This document shows positions 12,734 to 26,000 of a stretch of 64,000 bases of DNA, piece after piece. A program made the translations under genes and the position numbers. Source of the stretch: Hymenopus coronatus (lineage: Eukaryota > Arthropoda > Insecta > Mantodea > Hymenopodidae); NCBI GenBank assembly GCA_030762935.1, contig CM060893.1, forward strand, positions 11,390,001 to 11,454,000. The letters are read 5' to 3'. Positions within the stretch are counted from its first letter, which is position 1; each line of letters starts with the position of its first letter. Below the pieces are notes generated by a model. It worked only from the letters and a program-made list of their open reading frames with translations, was not told the origin of the DNA and made no database searches.

Positions 12734-14224
12734 ATGGTTTAGGCTAATTTTTTGGCACAGTTGGCAGTCCATGTAGAACAAGCAATAGAACCATATGCCG
12801 CATAGACCATTGGTGGAAGAAGTTAAAGCCACCAGTTTGGGCCTAGATAGGAAATAATGTTGGAGCTTATCAACTATATGTATGTTCTAAGTTTGTAAAA
12901 TGATGCATCATTTGTAGCTCTCATTTCTAGTGTCAACAATATTCAGTGTGATTAACTAAGGGATTTAACCTCAAAATAAGACTAACAGTGTTATGTATGT
13001 TTTAGCATATTATTCATGAAGAGGTGAATATCTATACCATATCTATACTTATATAAAACAAGAAGTTTTCAACATCAGTTTTACTGACTATAAACTTGGA
13101 AACTACTCATTTGATTTTAAACCTTATTTCAATACTGTAAAGTTGAAGTGTCTATCAGTACTTTAAACTGTCATTTTGATCAAATATCCCATCTTTTAAG
13201 TAAATTTTTATTTTAAAGTAAAATTATTTTTTCTCGGTCTTCTGATCATGTCAATTTCTATTGATCAGCTAATAACTGAAATCTCTATTGTTTTCCAACA
13301 ATACAAACTGTTTCTTAGCTGTAAAAGTAAAGACTCCTGTAATCAAACTTAACATTTAATTTTCTGGCATTCAACCCCTGAAGTTTTTATGTGGGTCAGA
13401 AAATCTTATAATACTCTATACCTGTTAATACTGAAGGTCACCTGTGGAGCCGTAGCAGTAAAAGCAGACGTGTTTATAGTGTCTAACACCTGCCTGTTTT
13501 TACTGTTGAAGACATTAAACACTATAAAAAATGTTGAAATAAACAATTACTGAAATTCAGGCAAAATGTGCAATGTGTGATTTCCTTCAAGCTAAATGGT
13601 AGAAGATATGACTGTATATTGAGCATATTTATGATGCATACTTCATTTCAGTACTGATTTGAGATTATTACAAGAAAATGTGAAATGCAAATCATTTTTA
13701 ATATTTTTTGCATTGCTGTAGAACAAATTGCTTAAACATCAAATGTGATGAAAGTAATAAAAGTTTTAACTTTTTTGATCAGGTAAGACTCATAAAGTGA
13801 AACTATAAATACTGTAAGTGTGAAAAAAATATCTTAGGAATCTACCTATGTTTGTCTAAAGATATGCAAAATATTTCTTAACCTAACGTTTGACAAATTT
13901 TTCTATTTTGTTAACACAGAAATACTTTCTTCAAATTGCAGTACTATCAAACTAGGTGTATTTGTTTACTTTCATATTACAGCAGCATCATACATGATAG
14001 CCCCTGCTCACACAACTAATCTTCATCCTAAAGGTATGTTTGCCTTATCTCATGGTATTCATTTTCTCCTCCCATAATAATCTCTGTAATTAGGTTTTGC
14101 ATTTAGTTTTCTACCATTCAGTACTTGAAACTTTTCCCCAGTCAAAAACTCAAAACCTATGTTAACTTCATAAACTGCAAGTTTCACTCTCTCTACTCTA
14201 GCTGATGCTAAACTATGTATGCGG

Positions 14225-14525
14225 GAAAAATGGAAATGGCATGTTATTTATGGACGCTCTTTAACTGCTTTGGTTCTCAGCGTCCCATTCTATATTGGGC
14301 GTGAAAGATCGCTTAATTTTGCTCAGAGGCCTCTCTTATCAGGCTTGAGGTTCTTTTACGTGCCATAAATCTATGACATGGGACCCACGGCTTTACTTCC
14401 CTTCCGAAGGAAGCCATGCTAAGGATTTTTACGTCCGAAAAAATCCATCGTCCTCCGCCGGGTTTGAACCCGCGACCTTGGGTATATGAAGTTAGCATGG
14501 TAACCATTACACCATGGAGGCCGAC
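14225..14525 (-). mobile_element. SINE-B reference copy
   Basis: Minus-strand head GGCCTCCATGGTGTAATGG and B-box GGGTTCAAACCC. The acceptor-stem-like ends GCCTCC and GGAGGA can pair, so the tRNA ancestry is still visible. Target duplication ATGTATGCGG at 14215-14224 and 14526-14535. It lies upstream of gene 2. Confidence 0.93.
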
Positions 14526-14610
14526 ATGTATGCGGAAATTCAGACAAAGGGCACAGAGGGACTTCCTTTGATTTAAATGGTGGGAGCTATAAATATGGAG
14601 AGAGCATATT

Positions 14611-14784
14611 TAGGATGCACCAGATCATATTCATTTCAGTACGATTAGAGATTATCACAGAAATTATTTAGGATGCATCAGATCATATTCATTTCAGTAC
14701 GATTAAAGATTATCACAGAAATTATTTACGATGTACCAGATCATATTCATTTCAGTATGATTAGAGATTATTGCAGAAATTTGT
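14611..14784 (+). repeat. 58-bp tandem repeat, three copies
   Basis: Units begin at 14611, 14669 and 14727 (TAGGATGCACCAGATCATAT). A single diverged unit lies at about 13630. Upstream of gene 2. Confidence 0.93.
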
Positions 14785-15740
14785 TCTACAAGTAATAATG
14801 CTGTTTGAGTGTAGTAAAGTACACTGCTTTCATTTTATTGAGATACATAAGATAGTCATTCTGCTTTTGTAATGTGCAGCTTGGTACTAGATGGTAAAAG
14901 CTTTTTGTGTTTTATTATTATTTTTTTACAAATGTACTCTAATTAATAATGGTGTAAGTAGCACTTGCTTGTTATTGGAGCAAAATTTTATTGCACTAGC
15001 TTTCAATTTAGCCAAATGTATAAAACAACCATATTGGTCTGCAATTTTTTTGGTTCACTAACTGGAGTTGGCCCTCTTGTTTTCATAATAGGATTGTTAC
15101 TGCAATATTCACTGTATATTTTGTCATGTTAATAGAATATTTCCACTTCTTCTTTAACTAGACAGAGCAGAAACACAGTAATCGGTATCTTTGACACTAC
15201 TGCACCAAGAATGCTGAAAAAGCAAAACACACATGCAGACCATATAAATTTGTGATTAGTTGCTTAGAGTGCTTAACAACATTATCATTATAACTATATA
15301 GTTAGAGAATACCAAGTACTACCAAAGTTGTTCAGGACTCATTGTTAGCCATAAGAATAATGGTAAGAATAGTAACAACTGTAAGAATCTTGTTAGCCTG
15401 GAGTGTATGTGGTTTTAGAAGACATGAGGTAGCCAGTGACAATGCGGGTGGAGTGGAGATGGAGCTTTAACGGATACAACTATTTCTTTAAACATAAATT
15501 AAATAATAGTAAGTGATGAGTGTTAGAAATTGGGTCACTGATTAATCCCAAAGATACAAATACATGGCTTTTGAGGTGCAGTGATTATGGAAAGGGAATG
15601 GAAGTGAAGCAGTTATAGCTACAACTATATATAGTAGTCCTTACCCATGATCACACATTTTCCTTGTCATTGTTCTTCCATTCATGATATGTTTGTTTCT
15701 CCACAGATTTTGCGTCATTAGACACACAAATTATTCCAAA

Positions 15741-16190
15741 ATGGATACCAAAATAGAAACTAAAATCAAAGAAGAGGATCCTCTCTCAGATGATGCAGTC
15801 TCACAGGATGAGACAGAGTTCACTACAAAGGATGTTACAAAAAAGACAAACAGTAATTGTGTATTTCTGGCCAATGATTGTGATGGGGCAGTCAAAACAG
15901 AAATTAAATTAGAGACTCCTTTTCCAGACTTTTGTTTACAGATAGACAGAGAATATTGTACCAAACACATAAAGCAGATTAAGTCAGAAACTGTTTCCTG
16001 CAGCAACAACTGTCAGATGGATACCAAAACAGAAATTGATTCACAGAAAGAGAGAGAATATCTTCCAGAATATTCTTTAATGAAGATTAAGAAATATAAC
16101 AATGATAATGAAATGGAGAACAAAATAGAAATTAAAGAAGAACCATGGTGGCTTGAAACCGAAACTCCTTCCGTTAATGATGACTTTAAG
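15741..16190 (+). CDS. Gene 2 exon: acidic SUMO-motif N-terminal module
   Basis: Seen: acceptor CTCCACAG ends at 15706, the exon body starts at 15707 with a short 5' leader, and the first good ATG (MDTKIETKIKEED) is at 15741. The donor AAG|GTAAGT is at 16190/16191. The 150 codons end in phase 0. Five psi-K-x-E motifs are present (IKEE, VKTE, IKLE, IKSE, IKEEP), and the phrase MDTK..I recurs inside the exon, suggesting growth by internal duplication. There are no zinc-binding cysteines. Inferred: an intrinsically disordered, SUMO-modifiable regulatory segment joined by splicing to the fingers, possibly for co-repressor recruitment. The ORF begins upstream of 15707 but those residues (MICLFL...) are intronic. 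An untranslated first exon further upstream is implied and was not located. Confidence 0.82.
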
Positions 16191-16939
16191 GTAAGTTTTA
16201 CAGAAATATATTGCTAATAGAATTTTTATTTATTGTATGCTTGATAAAACATTTGAATATGTAATATAAAATCAATAAGGAAGTGAGAGTATTTTTAAAG
16301 GGTTGAAAGCAATGTTTGTAGTGGTTCTTAAAAATTATAAGATAGCTTAAGAGAAGTTTTGTTTTAAATCATAAAACAGTTGTAAAGGAATTCAAAGAGC
16401 AATTGAATATAGGGAAGAATACAGACCACTCCATTATAAAGCTTAATATCTTCCCTTCTACCCCTTATGACTGCAATAAAACATTAGTCCTTTTTGCTGT
16501 AAAGGACAGAAAAGACTCACTGTAATTAATATATGAGAAAACTAAGGTGAAACTGGATATGAAAATGTAGATACCTCCAAATGCTCATTTTTAAAATGTT
16601 TGGAAATGCCCTATACATGTATTTCCTCATGGAAAAATCTTGATTCAGAGTCAAGGGAAGATCAAAATTACTTTCTCAGTATACAGATAGATATATTTTT
16701 CCAATTACATTTAATTGTTCTCTTAATTGCATTTTAATCTAATTATTACCAAATAGGCATGACTCTATTTTGATGAAAGTTATAGAGTTATAGTTAAAAT
16801 ATAAATGAATTTACATTATTAAGTACATATTAGCCGTAGGCCATGATGGTAAAAGAAAACAAGATAAATAATATATGATCTAATTTGTACTGCCAAAATA
16901 TTTAAATTGTATTTATTGTTTATAGCAGTAAGTGGAAAC

Positions 16940-17301
16940 AATCTAAGCATCCACACTTGCACAGTTTTGATGGCTAAAAGTGTAGAATAAAGCTTATAAT
17001 TAATAACAGATCCACCATATTCACCAGATTTGGGCCCCAGTGACTTTTTTATTTCCAAACTTGAAAAATTGACTCAGTGGATAACTATTCACATCTAATG
17101 AAGAGGTCATCTCCCAAACTGATGCCTATTTTGAGGACCTCCCAAAATCCTTTTTGGAAGGCTTAAAATAGTTGGAGAAATGCTGGGAAAAGTGTATTGA
17201 GCTAAAAGGAGATTAAGTAGAAAAATAAAAAAAAAATCTACCAAAAATAATTTGATTTTCTATCTTTTCTTAAGGACTTATTGAACACCCCTTATAGTTT
17301 C
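16940..17301 (+). mobile_element. Mariner 3' remnant in gene 2 intron 1
   Basis: Broken frames show DPPYSPDLGPSDFF, AYFEDLPKSFFxEGLK and IELKGD, then AATAATTTGATTTTCTATC and ACACCCCTTAT near the end. These are the C-terminal catalytic motif and tail of a mariner transposase, with many stops. Confidence 0.75.
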
Positions 17302-19120
17302 CTGTAAAACTGGTAAATGTTTGTTTATTCTATAATAATTATATTAAGCTAATGAGTTCTTTAATTTCTGTTTCATTCCTGTTAATGGAGGTTACCCAAT
17401 GTTTTTAGTGCTGCTAGGCATAGTGAAAATATATCAAACATGTCATGATCTTTAAACTGCTATGTTCTTTATCTTTTTTACTAAACCAGAGGAATTTTTA
17501 ATGATTAGGCACTAAATTTTCATGAATTAGGAAATCACAATAATTTTGTGAAACTACTTAAATTGACTAAGAATACAAAATGAAATTAATATAATGAAAT
17601 AATTGATCAACTAACAAATAGTCATTAAATTTGAATTGACCTCAAGCAGTGGCAGTACAAAATAGCAATTGATATGATTGCTGGTTTCAATGAAAAGCTC
17701 TGCTCTTTTGTATCAATGGTCGCAATTGTGACTGTATTCCATTTCCACTCTTGCTTGCTTCATTTTATCATTATAGTAAAGTTTAATATTATATATTGTT
17801 AATGTTGTTAGAACCAGCAGAAAAATGGAGTTCTCCTCCTCTCCATGTGGTTACTTTAACCATTGAGCTACTGTATCAAAATGCTGGTATGACATTAAAT
17901 CCTCTAATAGATTTGGGCTTTAACCCAATTGAATCACTGGTATGTCTCACTTCAAAGATAATACCTTAATGTAAAGCTTAAGTTGTTTTTTTTTTTAAGG
18001 GTATAATATGCATTCATCATATATATATAGTAACTTCTTTTTATACCAAAGTTTAATGAAAGATGGTTAAAGTGTATCATGTTATTTTAAATTTTGTAGA
18101 ATTTATACTTGGTATTTTATTGCAATTTGATTTTATGTTTTAATTCATTTACCTTGAACTCCTGGGAGATAAAATAAAACTTAGTGAAAAAATACCAAAA
18201 CTGACTTTATAAATGACAAAATCTAGAAAAAAATGTTCACTAAAAAAGTGAATTTATTAATTATTTAAATTTTGGCGATTCTTGAAATTTCTCAGTGAAG
18301 TATTCTACCAAGTATAGAGTTGAGGTTTTTCACAATTTCTGCATAGGATAATTATTATGGTGTGTCTTTTGTTATTTCCAAAATAGGCTAACATTTCTGG
18401 TTCTGAGGTAAACAACTAATTCAGAGAAGTCTGTTTATGTGTTGATCGCATTTAAATGTTTTATTGAATAATTTCAGTGTATCTTTGGAATCAGTTATTG
18501 CTTAATTTGACCATTCTTGGGTAAAATATGCAGTAAGATAATGTGGACAGAAGAATAATGCCTCATCCACAATGTAGCCATAGCATAACTCAACATTCAC
18601 ACAGATTTCTATCTCCATGAATTGTATGTGAAAATGGTGTGAATGTACCTCTAATTTTAAATTCAATTATATAATCATAATATCCAAAATGGAAATTCAT
18701 CCATGTTTTATAAATAAATAATGTATAAAAATGCTGTATCAATCAAACAGAAGATTGTCTGGTGTGGCACAGTCAAATGAAAGAGCATCATCAAATTACA
18801 GTACGTGATATAAAATCTTACATTGTTCATAAGTTGACAATGCTTGGAGAAATAAATGCAGAACTCCTTCTCTATGATGCAAAGCAAATATAAGGTTTGG
18901 AATTTAAAATTTCTTGCACTACATAGTAGCTTATGTGATTATTTGAATGCTTCCATCGCAAAGTCTTGTATTTATACTATAGGTATGTCTGTGGTTGCTT
19001 TTCATTTGAATGAGGTTTATCTCTTTGTATGAATACTAATATATGTGGGTTTGGCATTAGTTAAGAAAGTCATTTAAGTGTATCACATCAGATTTTCAGA
19101 AATACTCTGCTAAGTGAATC
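17302..19120 (+). other. Gene 2 intron 1, nothing recognised
   Basis: AT-rich intronic DNA between the mariner remnant and the SINE-A. No frame with recognisable features. Confidence 0.5.
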
Positions 19121-19132
19121 ATAGATTCTGTT

Positions 19133-19383
19133 AGGGCTGTGCCGTGGCTGAGTGGTTAGACTACTCACCTCTCACCTAGACGGCCCAGGTTCAATCCCAA
19201 GCGACCGCATGTGAGATTTGTGGTGGACAAAGCAGCACTGGGGCAGGTTTTCTCTGGGTTCTCTGGTTCCCCACCATCGCATTCCACCGGTGCTCCATCT
19301 TCATTCACGTATCATCAGTGTCATCGCCTGTGGTGCCATAAATAATTAAAATGGGCATTAAACACTACCAAAAACAAAAAAAG
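19133..19383 (+). mobile_element. SINE-A in gene 2 intron 1
   Basis: Same head and tail as 5600-5831. It has an exact 12-bp target duplication ATAGATTCTGTT at 19121-19132 and 19384-19395 and an A-rich tail. Confidence 0.95.
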
Positions 19384-19563
19384 ATAGATTCTGTTTTACC
19401 TTTACTAAGCATTCCTTTTGCCAGTTCTCTGTATTTAAACCTAACTACTTATTGAGCCTAAATCCTTCATCCATTGTTCTGTTTTGTTTTAGCTTCAAAG
19501 ATAACTTAGATGTAGGACATTTACAAATGCTATCATAAAATGTACATTTGCATTATGTTACAG

Positions 19564-19595
19564 GATGTGAACTTCACTCCAGTAAAATCACCAAG
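19564..19595 (+). CDS. Gene 2 linker micro-exon (32 nt)
   Basis: Seen: acceptor TTACAG ends at 19563 and donor AAG|GTAAGA follows 19595. The exon enters in phase 0 and leaves in phase 2, encoding DVNFTPVKSP plus two bases of an Arg codon. The same arrangement is at 43217-43260 in gene 3. Joining 15741-16190, this exon and 21834-22881 gives 1530 nt with no internal stop (509 codons plus stop). The exon is short, but the frame arithmetic and the paralogous match support it. Confidence 0.78.
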
Positions 19596-20328
19596 GTAAG
19601 ACTTGACTCTTGGCTATTCTTGTGTTTCATTTTTCTTTAAGGGTGCACCTTTATCTGTATCAATATTATAAAAAGAGAAATCCTGTATGTATTTAGGGTA
19701 ATCCCTAAAATGACTCAACCAGTTTTGATAGTGCTTCCATCATTGAAAAGCCATATTCATTCTGATGGACGTGGGCTAAAGCATGCATTAAATTATATCA
19801 GTTCATATAGTAATGAAAGACTAACAGTTTATAAATTCACTGTAAATTCCATAAAATAGAAAGCAGCTGTTACTTTGCAGAGAATGTATACAGAAATAAA
19901 AACTTTTGTTACATATGTGACCATGATGTATCTTGCACAGAAGATAGAAATCAAAAAATTATAATCCTTATGTTTATAATGGTAAAAATTATGTTATATC
20001 TATTTCATTAATTGCTATTTGTTAAGTACTGCAGATATGTGTGTAATGTTATTGTGCAAAACTCTGAATAAGCTTTCCTATAGTTAACGTCATTAGACCT
20101 GTGTACTAGCATGTGTTTATATATGTGTGTAACATTTGAATTTGGTCAACTGATACCTACTGTGAGAAGTAAAAACAGTGGTTAACATTGGTATTTTGCA
20201 TAGCAAACTTTGTTATGCAAAATACACTTCAAGTCTTTGCAGCTCTGACTTACAAATTGGATTCACTTGCAACTATGTCATTGTAGACACAGATTTATTT
20301 TCTTCTATCTTTTTTAATGTTTTCTCTG

Positions 20329-20408
20329 GCTAGGAAGAAAGATGCACAATTCCAGAATAAACCACAAAGCTAGGAAGAAAGATGCACAATTCCAGAATAA
20401 ACCACAAA
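20329..20408 (+). repeat. Exact 40-bp tandem duplication
   Basis: Two identical copies beginning GCTAGGAAGAAAGATGCAC, in gene 2 intron 2. Confidence 0.95.
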
Positions 20409-21040
20409 GCTGATGGCAAACTATCTCAAGAATGACAGCTAAAGTCTTTTCCAGTGCTTGGCCTGCTGTATCATTATATGTTTACATCCTTGAGTTCCCC
20501 ATTTCTAAATCCTTCATCAGTGACTTGGCCAAGTGTATATTCATATTTTCTTTAATCCTAAACATTTAGATCCTTCATTAATGACTTGGCTGGCAGTATC
20601 ATAATTTAGTAGCCAAAATACAGCAAAACATAAACATAAGCAAATCTCTTTAAAGATATGATTACCATGCAAAGTCAATATTCATGTATTTTAATAGCAC
20701 ATATATTAAAAGCCATTGCTTTATTTTATTCATTGTAACTTGTAATGAAGTTGATTAGCAGGGTGTGTTAGTTGTGTAAAGAGAGAAAATTGTATCTGTC
20801 TAACATTGGAAATCAGTTAATCTTTTATTAAAAAACCGTGTGTTTCAGAATCTCAGATTCACGTATGTCTGTTCTGCTGATTTTGTAACCCATGCTTTTA
20901 GCATTAGAACTTTATACCTTTATTTTTCGTAGTATATAAACATTTGTATACATGTAAATATGCCTTGACAAGTTCGATGTTCAGTGGCTTGCTGGCCAAA
21001 ATGAACGTATAGAATGCTATCTAATCTTATCTATTGCTTT

Positions 21041-21487
21041 GGCTGCTGACAATGTCTGGTTTGTTGATATTGTATTGGCTGCTGACAATGTCCTGGCTTA
21101 TTGATATTGTATTGGTGCTGACCATGTTCTGGCTTGTTGATATTGCATTGGCTGCTGACAATGTCCTGGCTTATTGATATTGTATTGGTGCTGACCATGT
21201 TCTGGCTTGTTGATATTGTATTGGCTGCTGACAATGTCCTGACTTATTGATATTGTATTAGTGCTGACCATATTCTGGCTTGTTGATATTGTATTGGCTG
21301 CTGACCATGTCCTGGTTTCTTGATATTGTATTGGCTGCTGACCATGTCCTGGCTTATTGATATTATATTGGCTCCTGATGACATTGTCCTGGCTTGTTGA
21401 TATTGTATTTGCTGCTGACCATGTCCTGGCTTGTTGATATTGTATTGGCTGCTGACCATGTCCTGGCTTGCTGATATTGTATTGGCT
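21041..21487 (+). repeat. Minisatellite, about 12 copies of 36-37 bp
   Basis: The unit contains GGCTGCTGACCATGTCCTGG and CTTGTTGATATTGTATT, with drift between copies. It lies in gene 2 intron 2, 350 bp before cassette A. The open frames across it are only repeat translation. Confidence 0.95.
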
Positions 21488-21833
21488 GTACACTGGCTGA
21501 TTGATAACAGCTTTGTTATGAACATGTTTTTTTTGCCAAGTTTAACCAACATAGGAATTACTTTTGAATAATTATTGTTAAAGAAAACCTGAAGTGGATT
21601 TAACTCTCCTTTTTGTATTGTCACAAACATCAAGTTGATATTGCCTTTCTCTGTTTATCAATTACTTCATAATATTGAAGATTTATTTATATTATATGAT
21701 ATGAAAAGTTATTTTGACTGTATTGAACAATTAGGTTGCTCTACAGTTGATAACAGTTATCAAACAGAGATTCACTTTTCAGACTTAATACCTTTTGATT
21801 ATTGTGCATAATTTCAATCCTCCAACATTTCAG

Positions 21834-22881
21834 ATTATGCATAGAAGCAGTTTCTGATGATAGCAGTGGTGGTTCACCAATGCCCTATGTTGAAGAGTCA
21901 GAGAAAAACACAATTTTTAATTGTGGACAGGATTATCCTAAGTATGAAAGTCAAGAAAGTGATATTGCAAATATACCAACTGTAGAAGGACATGCTCACC
22001 CAGAACTATCTGATAAATATAGTGGTGGGAGAGAAATTTACAGCAGGGGTGTATTGCCTAATAAGATTGATTGGTTGCACAAATGCAAGATTTGTGATAA
22101 GAGCTTTCCTCAGTTAGCAGCTTTACAATTGCATAGTTTAATTCATGAGATTAAAAAGCTTCACAAGTGTCAACTTTGTGAGAAGAGCTTTACTGCACTT
22201 ATAAGTTTGAAAAGACATAATCTGATACATGAGAGTAAAAATCCACACAAGTGTGAAATTTGTGAGAAAAGCTTTATTCAGTTATCATCTTTGAAATTGC
22301 ATAATTTGATACATGAGGGTAAAAAGCCTCACAAGTGTGAAACCTGTGAGAAAAGCTTTACTCAGTTGGCACATTTGAAAAGGCATAATTTGATACATGA
22401 GAGTAAAAATCCACACAAGTGTGAAATTTGTGAGAAAAGCTTTATTCAGTTATCATCTTTGAAATTGCATAATTTGATACATGAGGGTAAAAAGCCTCAC
22501 AAGTGTGAAACCTGTGAGAAAAGCTTTACTCAGTTGGCACATTTGAAAAGGCATAATTTGATACATGAGAGTAAGGTGCCTCACAGGTGTGAAATTTGTG
22601 AAAAGAGATTTATTCAGGTATCACTTCTGAAATCACATAATTTGTTACATCAAGGTAAAAGGCTTCATAAGTGTCAAATTTGTGGGAAAATGTTTACTCA
22701 GTTGTCAAATTTGAAAAAGCATAACTTGATACATGAAGGTAAAAAGCCTCATCTGTGTGAAATTTGTGGGAAAAGGTTTACTCGGTTGTCACATTTGAAA
22801 AGCCATAATTTGGTACATGAAGGTAAAAAGCCCCACAAGGGTGAAATTGTCAAAAGAGATTTACTTGGTTCTCACATTTGA
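21834..22881 (+). CDS. Gene 2 terminal exon, cassette A: nine-finger C2H2 protein
   Basis: Seen: acceptor ACATTTCAG ends at 21833; the AG of the linker exon plus A makes Arg, then LCIEAVSDDSSGG. About 80 residues of spacer precede nine regular C2H2 fingers (C-X2-C-X3-F-X5-L-X2-H-X3-H, 28-residue period) with linkers of the type HEGKKPHKC. A tenth finger is broken (HKGEIVKRD, lacking both cysteines) and runs into a stop. Fingers 3-4 and 5-6 are identical pairs. Helix positions -1/2/3/6 are Q/S/S/L in fingers 3 and 5 and Q/A/H/R in fingers 4 and 6. Known of the family: tandem C2H2 arrays bind DNA in the nucleus. Inferred: a sequence-specific regulator. The stop is probably younger than the array, because finger remnants continue downstream. 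Confidence 0.92.
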
Positions 22882-23013
22882 AATTCCATTATTTGAAATA
22901 TTTTGATAAAAAGCCTCACAAGAGGAAAATTTGAGGCATGAGATTTACTTGGTTGTGCGATTTGAAATTGCACAATCAGATACATGAGTATAGAAGCATC
23001 ACACTGGAATTAG
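22882..23013 (+). pseudogene. Decayed fingers after cassette A
   Basis: Seen: the finger pattern continues after the stop as frame-broken copies, such as TTTACTTGGTTGT then CGATTTGAAATTGC and GATACATGAG. It stops at the 9-bp TGGAATTAG that borders the LINE. The phrase resumes at 26578. This is the left half of one relic array. Confidence 0.75.
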
Positions 23014-26000
23014 TTTTTATTTATATCCGCATAAAGTAACCAAGAGATATCTATACAGGCCTATGCCTACAAACATCCTTCAAAATATCCTCAATGAATA
23101 AGTTAAACAATATGGTACTTAATTTACAACCTAGTTGATTCACAGCCCTAGTTACCTCCCCAGTACCACACTTAACCCTATCTTGATAATATAACTCTTA
23201 CAATATACCAATCATATTCACACTTAAACCTTTCTTATTTAAATGGAAATGGCATGTTATTTATGGATACTCTTTAACTGCTTTGGTTCTCAGCATCCCA
23301 TTCTATATTGGGCGTGAAAGATCGCTTTAATTTTGCTCAGAGGCCTCTCTTATCAGGCTTGAGGTTCTTTTACGTGCCGTAAATCTACGACACAGGACCC
23401 ACAGTTTCACTTCCCTTCCGAAGGAAGCCATGCTAAGGATTTTTACACCCGAAAAATTCCATCGTCCTCCCCACGATCTTCTTGGGTATATGCAGTTAGC
23501 ATGGTAACCATTACACCACGGAGGCCGACCTTTCTTATTTAGCTTACACTATAGCACCTCTCTGTTGACCCTGTCGTAAACTTTTTCTAGATCAATAAAT
23601 AAGGCATACAATCTACCCGTTTTCTTTGCTAAATGTTTGTCTATCATTGTTTTAAATATAAATAGATTATCCTCTGTTCTTTTTCCTGACTTAAAACCTT
23701 CGAATGGGTATATCCTTTTATTTTTTCCAGCCACTTTTGTATTCTCTCTGCCATACTTCCTGTGAAAAATTTCCCTATTGGATAAGCAATTCCTATATAG
23801 TTATTAAGGTTTGTTTGTTTCCTTTACCTTTGTATATGGGGTGTATAGTTGCTATATGCCAACTTTCTGGCATCTTCCTCTCGTTTATTACACTCACACG
23901 TCTTGTCAGACATAATATTCTATCTGGGTTTTCACTCCACGTTATAAAAAATGCTGTAGGTAGGCAGTCAATTCCTATTATTCTTAAATTTATAAATTTG
24001 ACATTTAATTTCTTTTTGGAAAAGGTCTGTCGAATCTTGCACATAATTATTGATAACTTTCAAATTCATACTGCTTCTCTCCTTGGTTTCTATAATAAAC
24101 AAACTCTAAAAGTATCTAACCCACTCATTTGGACTTATACTTATGTTTCTTCTCTTCCCTTTTATACACTGGTTAATAATCTGCCAGGCTTGCTGCCCCC
24201 CTCTAAGTCTAACTTCTCTATTTCTGAGGCTCTAGCTCTCCCCTACTCTTGTTTCTTGTGGTCAGGAAGTTGCCTATATCTTTCATGCAGTTGTAACATA
24301 ATGCCCATGTCATTTTCATTGTTTCTTTCTCTCCACCTTACTACAGCCTCCCTTATCATAGCTCTCATTCCTTTACACTCCCCCATTGAACCAGTGATTG
24401 AAAACTTTCTTATTCCCTCTATTCCTCACTATCATGTCACTTCCAGCCCATTTAAGTATGAACTCATACAGTCATAGAAGCATCACCACTTTTACCTAAT
24501 AAGATCATCAAGCTCATCCCATGCAGACTTACCTTAGCTATAACAGAGGTCAGAGTTTCACAGAACCCATGAGCCCTCTCAGGGGACAACTTATAACTAC
24601 TTATCTTATACCACAACCACACCTATCATCTTTTTCATTTTCAAAGACCCATCAATGGAAATTGCAAACTTGCTCCAAATATGTTTTATTCTTAAATTCA
24701 CAGACTTTACGTAAAATGCTATCATTATACAGTTCATATAATCTATAACACTCTGTCTCCATGCACTTGTAAATATAAATGTTTCCCCTTGCCTCCCCCA
24801 GCAATCATTCAGTATGACAAATCCATTATGCTCACAAAACTGAATCAATTTAATCCTTCATTATTTATAATGTTCTTTCTGTGCCTATACCACATATTTC
24901 TAAGTTCATCTCTTTCCAAATCTTCCTAGCTATTTAATTTTTTAATCTCCATCTCTACCATTCTTGCATTTAAATCAAATAATTCCTTTCTATCTGTCGA
25001 AAGAGATCAGAGTTGTGAAACTTGAAATTCACTGACGGGTTGCACAGAACGCAATGCTTATATTCCAGTCAGGTATTATCACCCATATTATCTCGTTACT
25101 TTCAGACTTCTCTCCTTTACTTTATTTGTTAAATTATTCATTAACAAACCTAACCCTTCCAAAGCTAGACCTTTAATATTTTACCTTGAACTTTTATATC
25201 CTCATTCAACTCTAGCCAAGTTTCAACTACTACTAACATGTGAACCTTACTCAAAATTTCCTTAAAGTCTCCATTGAACCCTTAGTGCATCCCTTCACAA
25301 TTCCAAAAACCAAGTTTCACAACCTTCCCACTTTCTATCTCATCCTATTGTGAGTTGATACGAAATTTGAATGCATCTAAAGCTCTTGCTCCTAAGTACC
25401 CTTCCACTTTTAGGTTCCATATCACCAGATGCTCTCTGTGCATATTCTGTCATATTCACCTCAATTTACATTAAACTCCCCCTCGGTGTGGATATTATGC
25501 TTGATGAAGCTGATCTTAAGTCAGCAGGCATTCCCCACACACTTGCATTTGACCTCCCTCTCACCTGCTGGGCCGCTGCAGCTGATTCCCACTTAGTCGG
25601 AGAAATTATCCTCTTCTGTGACATCATCCCACTTTCCTCATACACACATGGACTCTTGTTAACTCTCTTAGCATTTTGATTTCTTGTCTCTTCAACCCTT
25701 GGACTTCCTGACGTTTCAGTTCCTGTTGCATTTGTAGCAAACTTTTCATCCATTTCCTCTCCATTTCTTCCATTATCGTCCCTTAGCGCACTTTCAAACT
25801 CATCCAAAGGCTATCCAAAGCCAAGTTGCATATGTACACCTACTTGCCCTCCGATTTCATGGTCTAAATCCATAGCACTAGCTCTTTCTTTAGGGTTCTT
25901 TGCTCCATGGATAAATCTGTGTTGATAAATATATTGGTCTCTCTTAACTTCTTGATACTTCATAAACAATTTGTGTGGTTACAAATCTGACTACTATCAT

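Larger units (their letters stand above)
13350..15706 (+). other. Upstream DNA of gene 2, internally duplicated and shared with gene 3
   Basis: 13350-14020 resembles 14050-15100 (TTCATTTCAGTAC, TTGATCA..TAA..TCATAAAGTGAAAC). Both resemble 38700-39480. 15050-15380 resembles 39650-40010, best at CTCATTGTTAGCCA.AAGAATA. No coding frame was seen. The shared DNA shows that genes 2 and 3 duplicated together with several kilobases of 5' sequence. Confidence 0.65.

Noticed and set aside
21041..21487. CRISPR-like repeat array
   Set aside because: The units are directly tandem without unique spacers, and this is a eukaryotic intron.
21031..21633. Three overlapping minus-strand ORFs of 67-131 codons rich in QYQ/NIN
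   Set aside because: They are translations of the 36-37-bp minisatellite.
23704..24477. 257-codon plus-strand ORF
   Set aside because: It is antisense to LINE reverse transcriptase and endonuclease sequence and has no recognisable domain.
25371..25679. 102-codon plus-strand ORF
   Set aside because: Antisense to the LINE ORF1 region.
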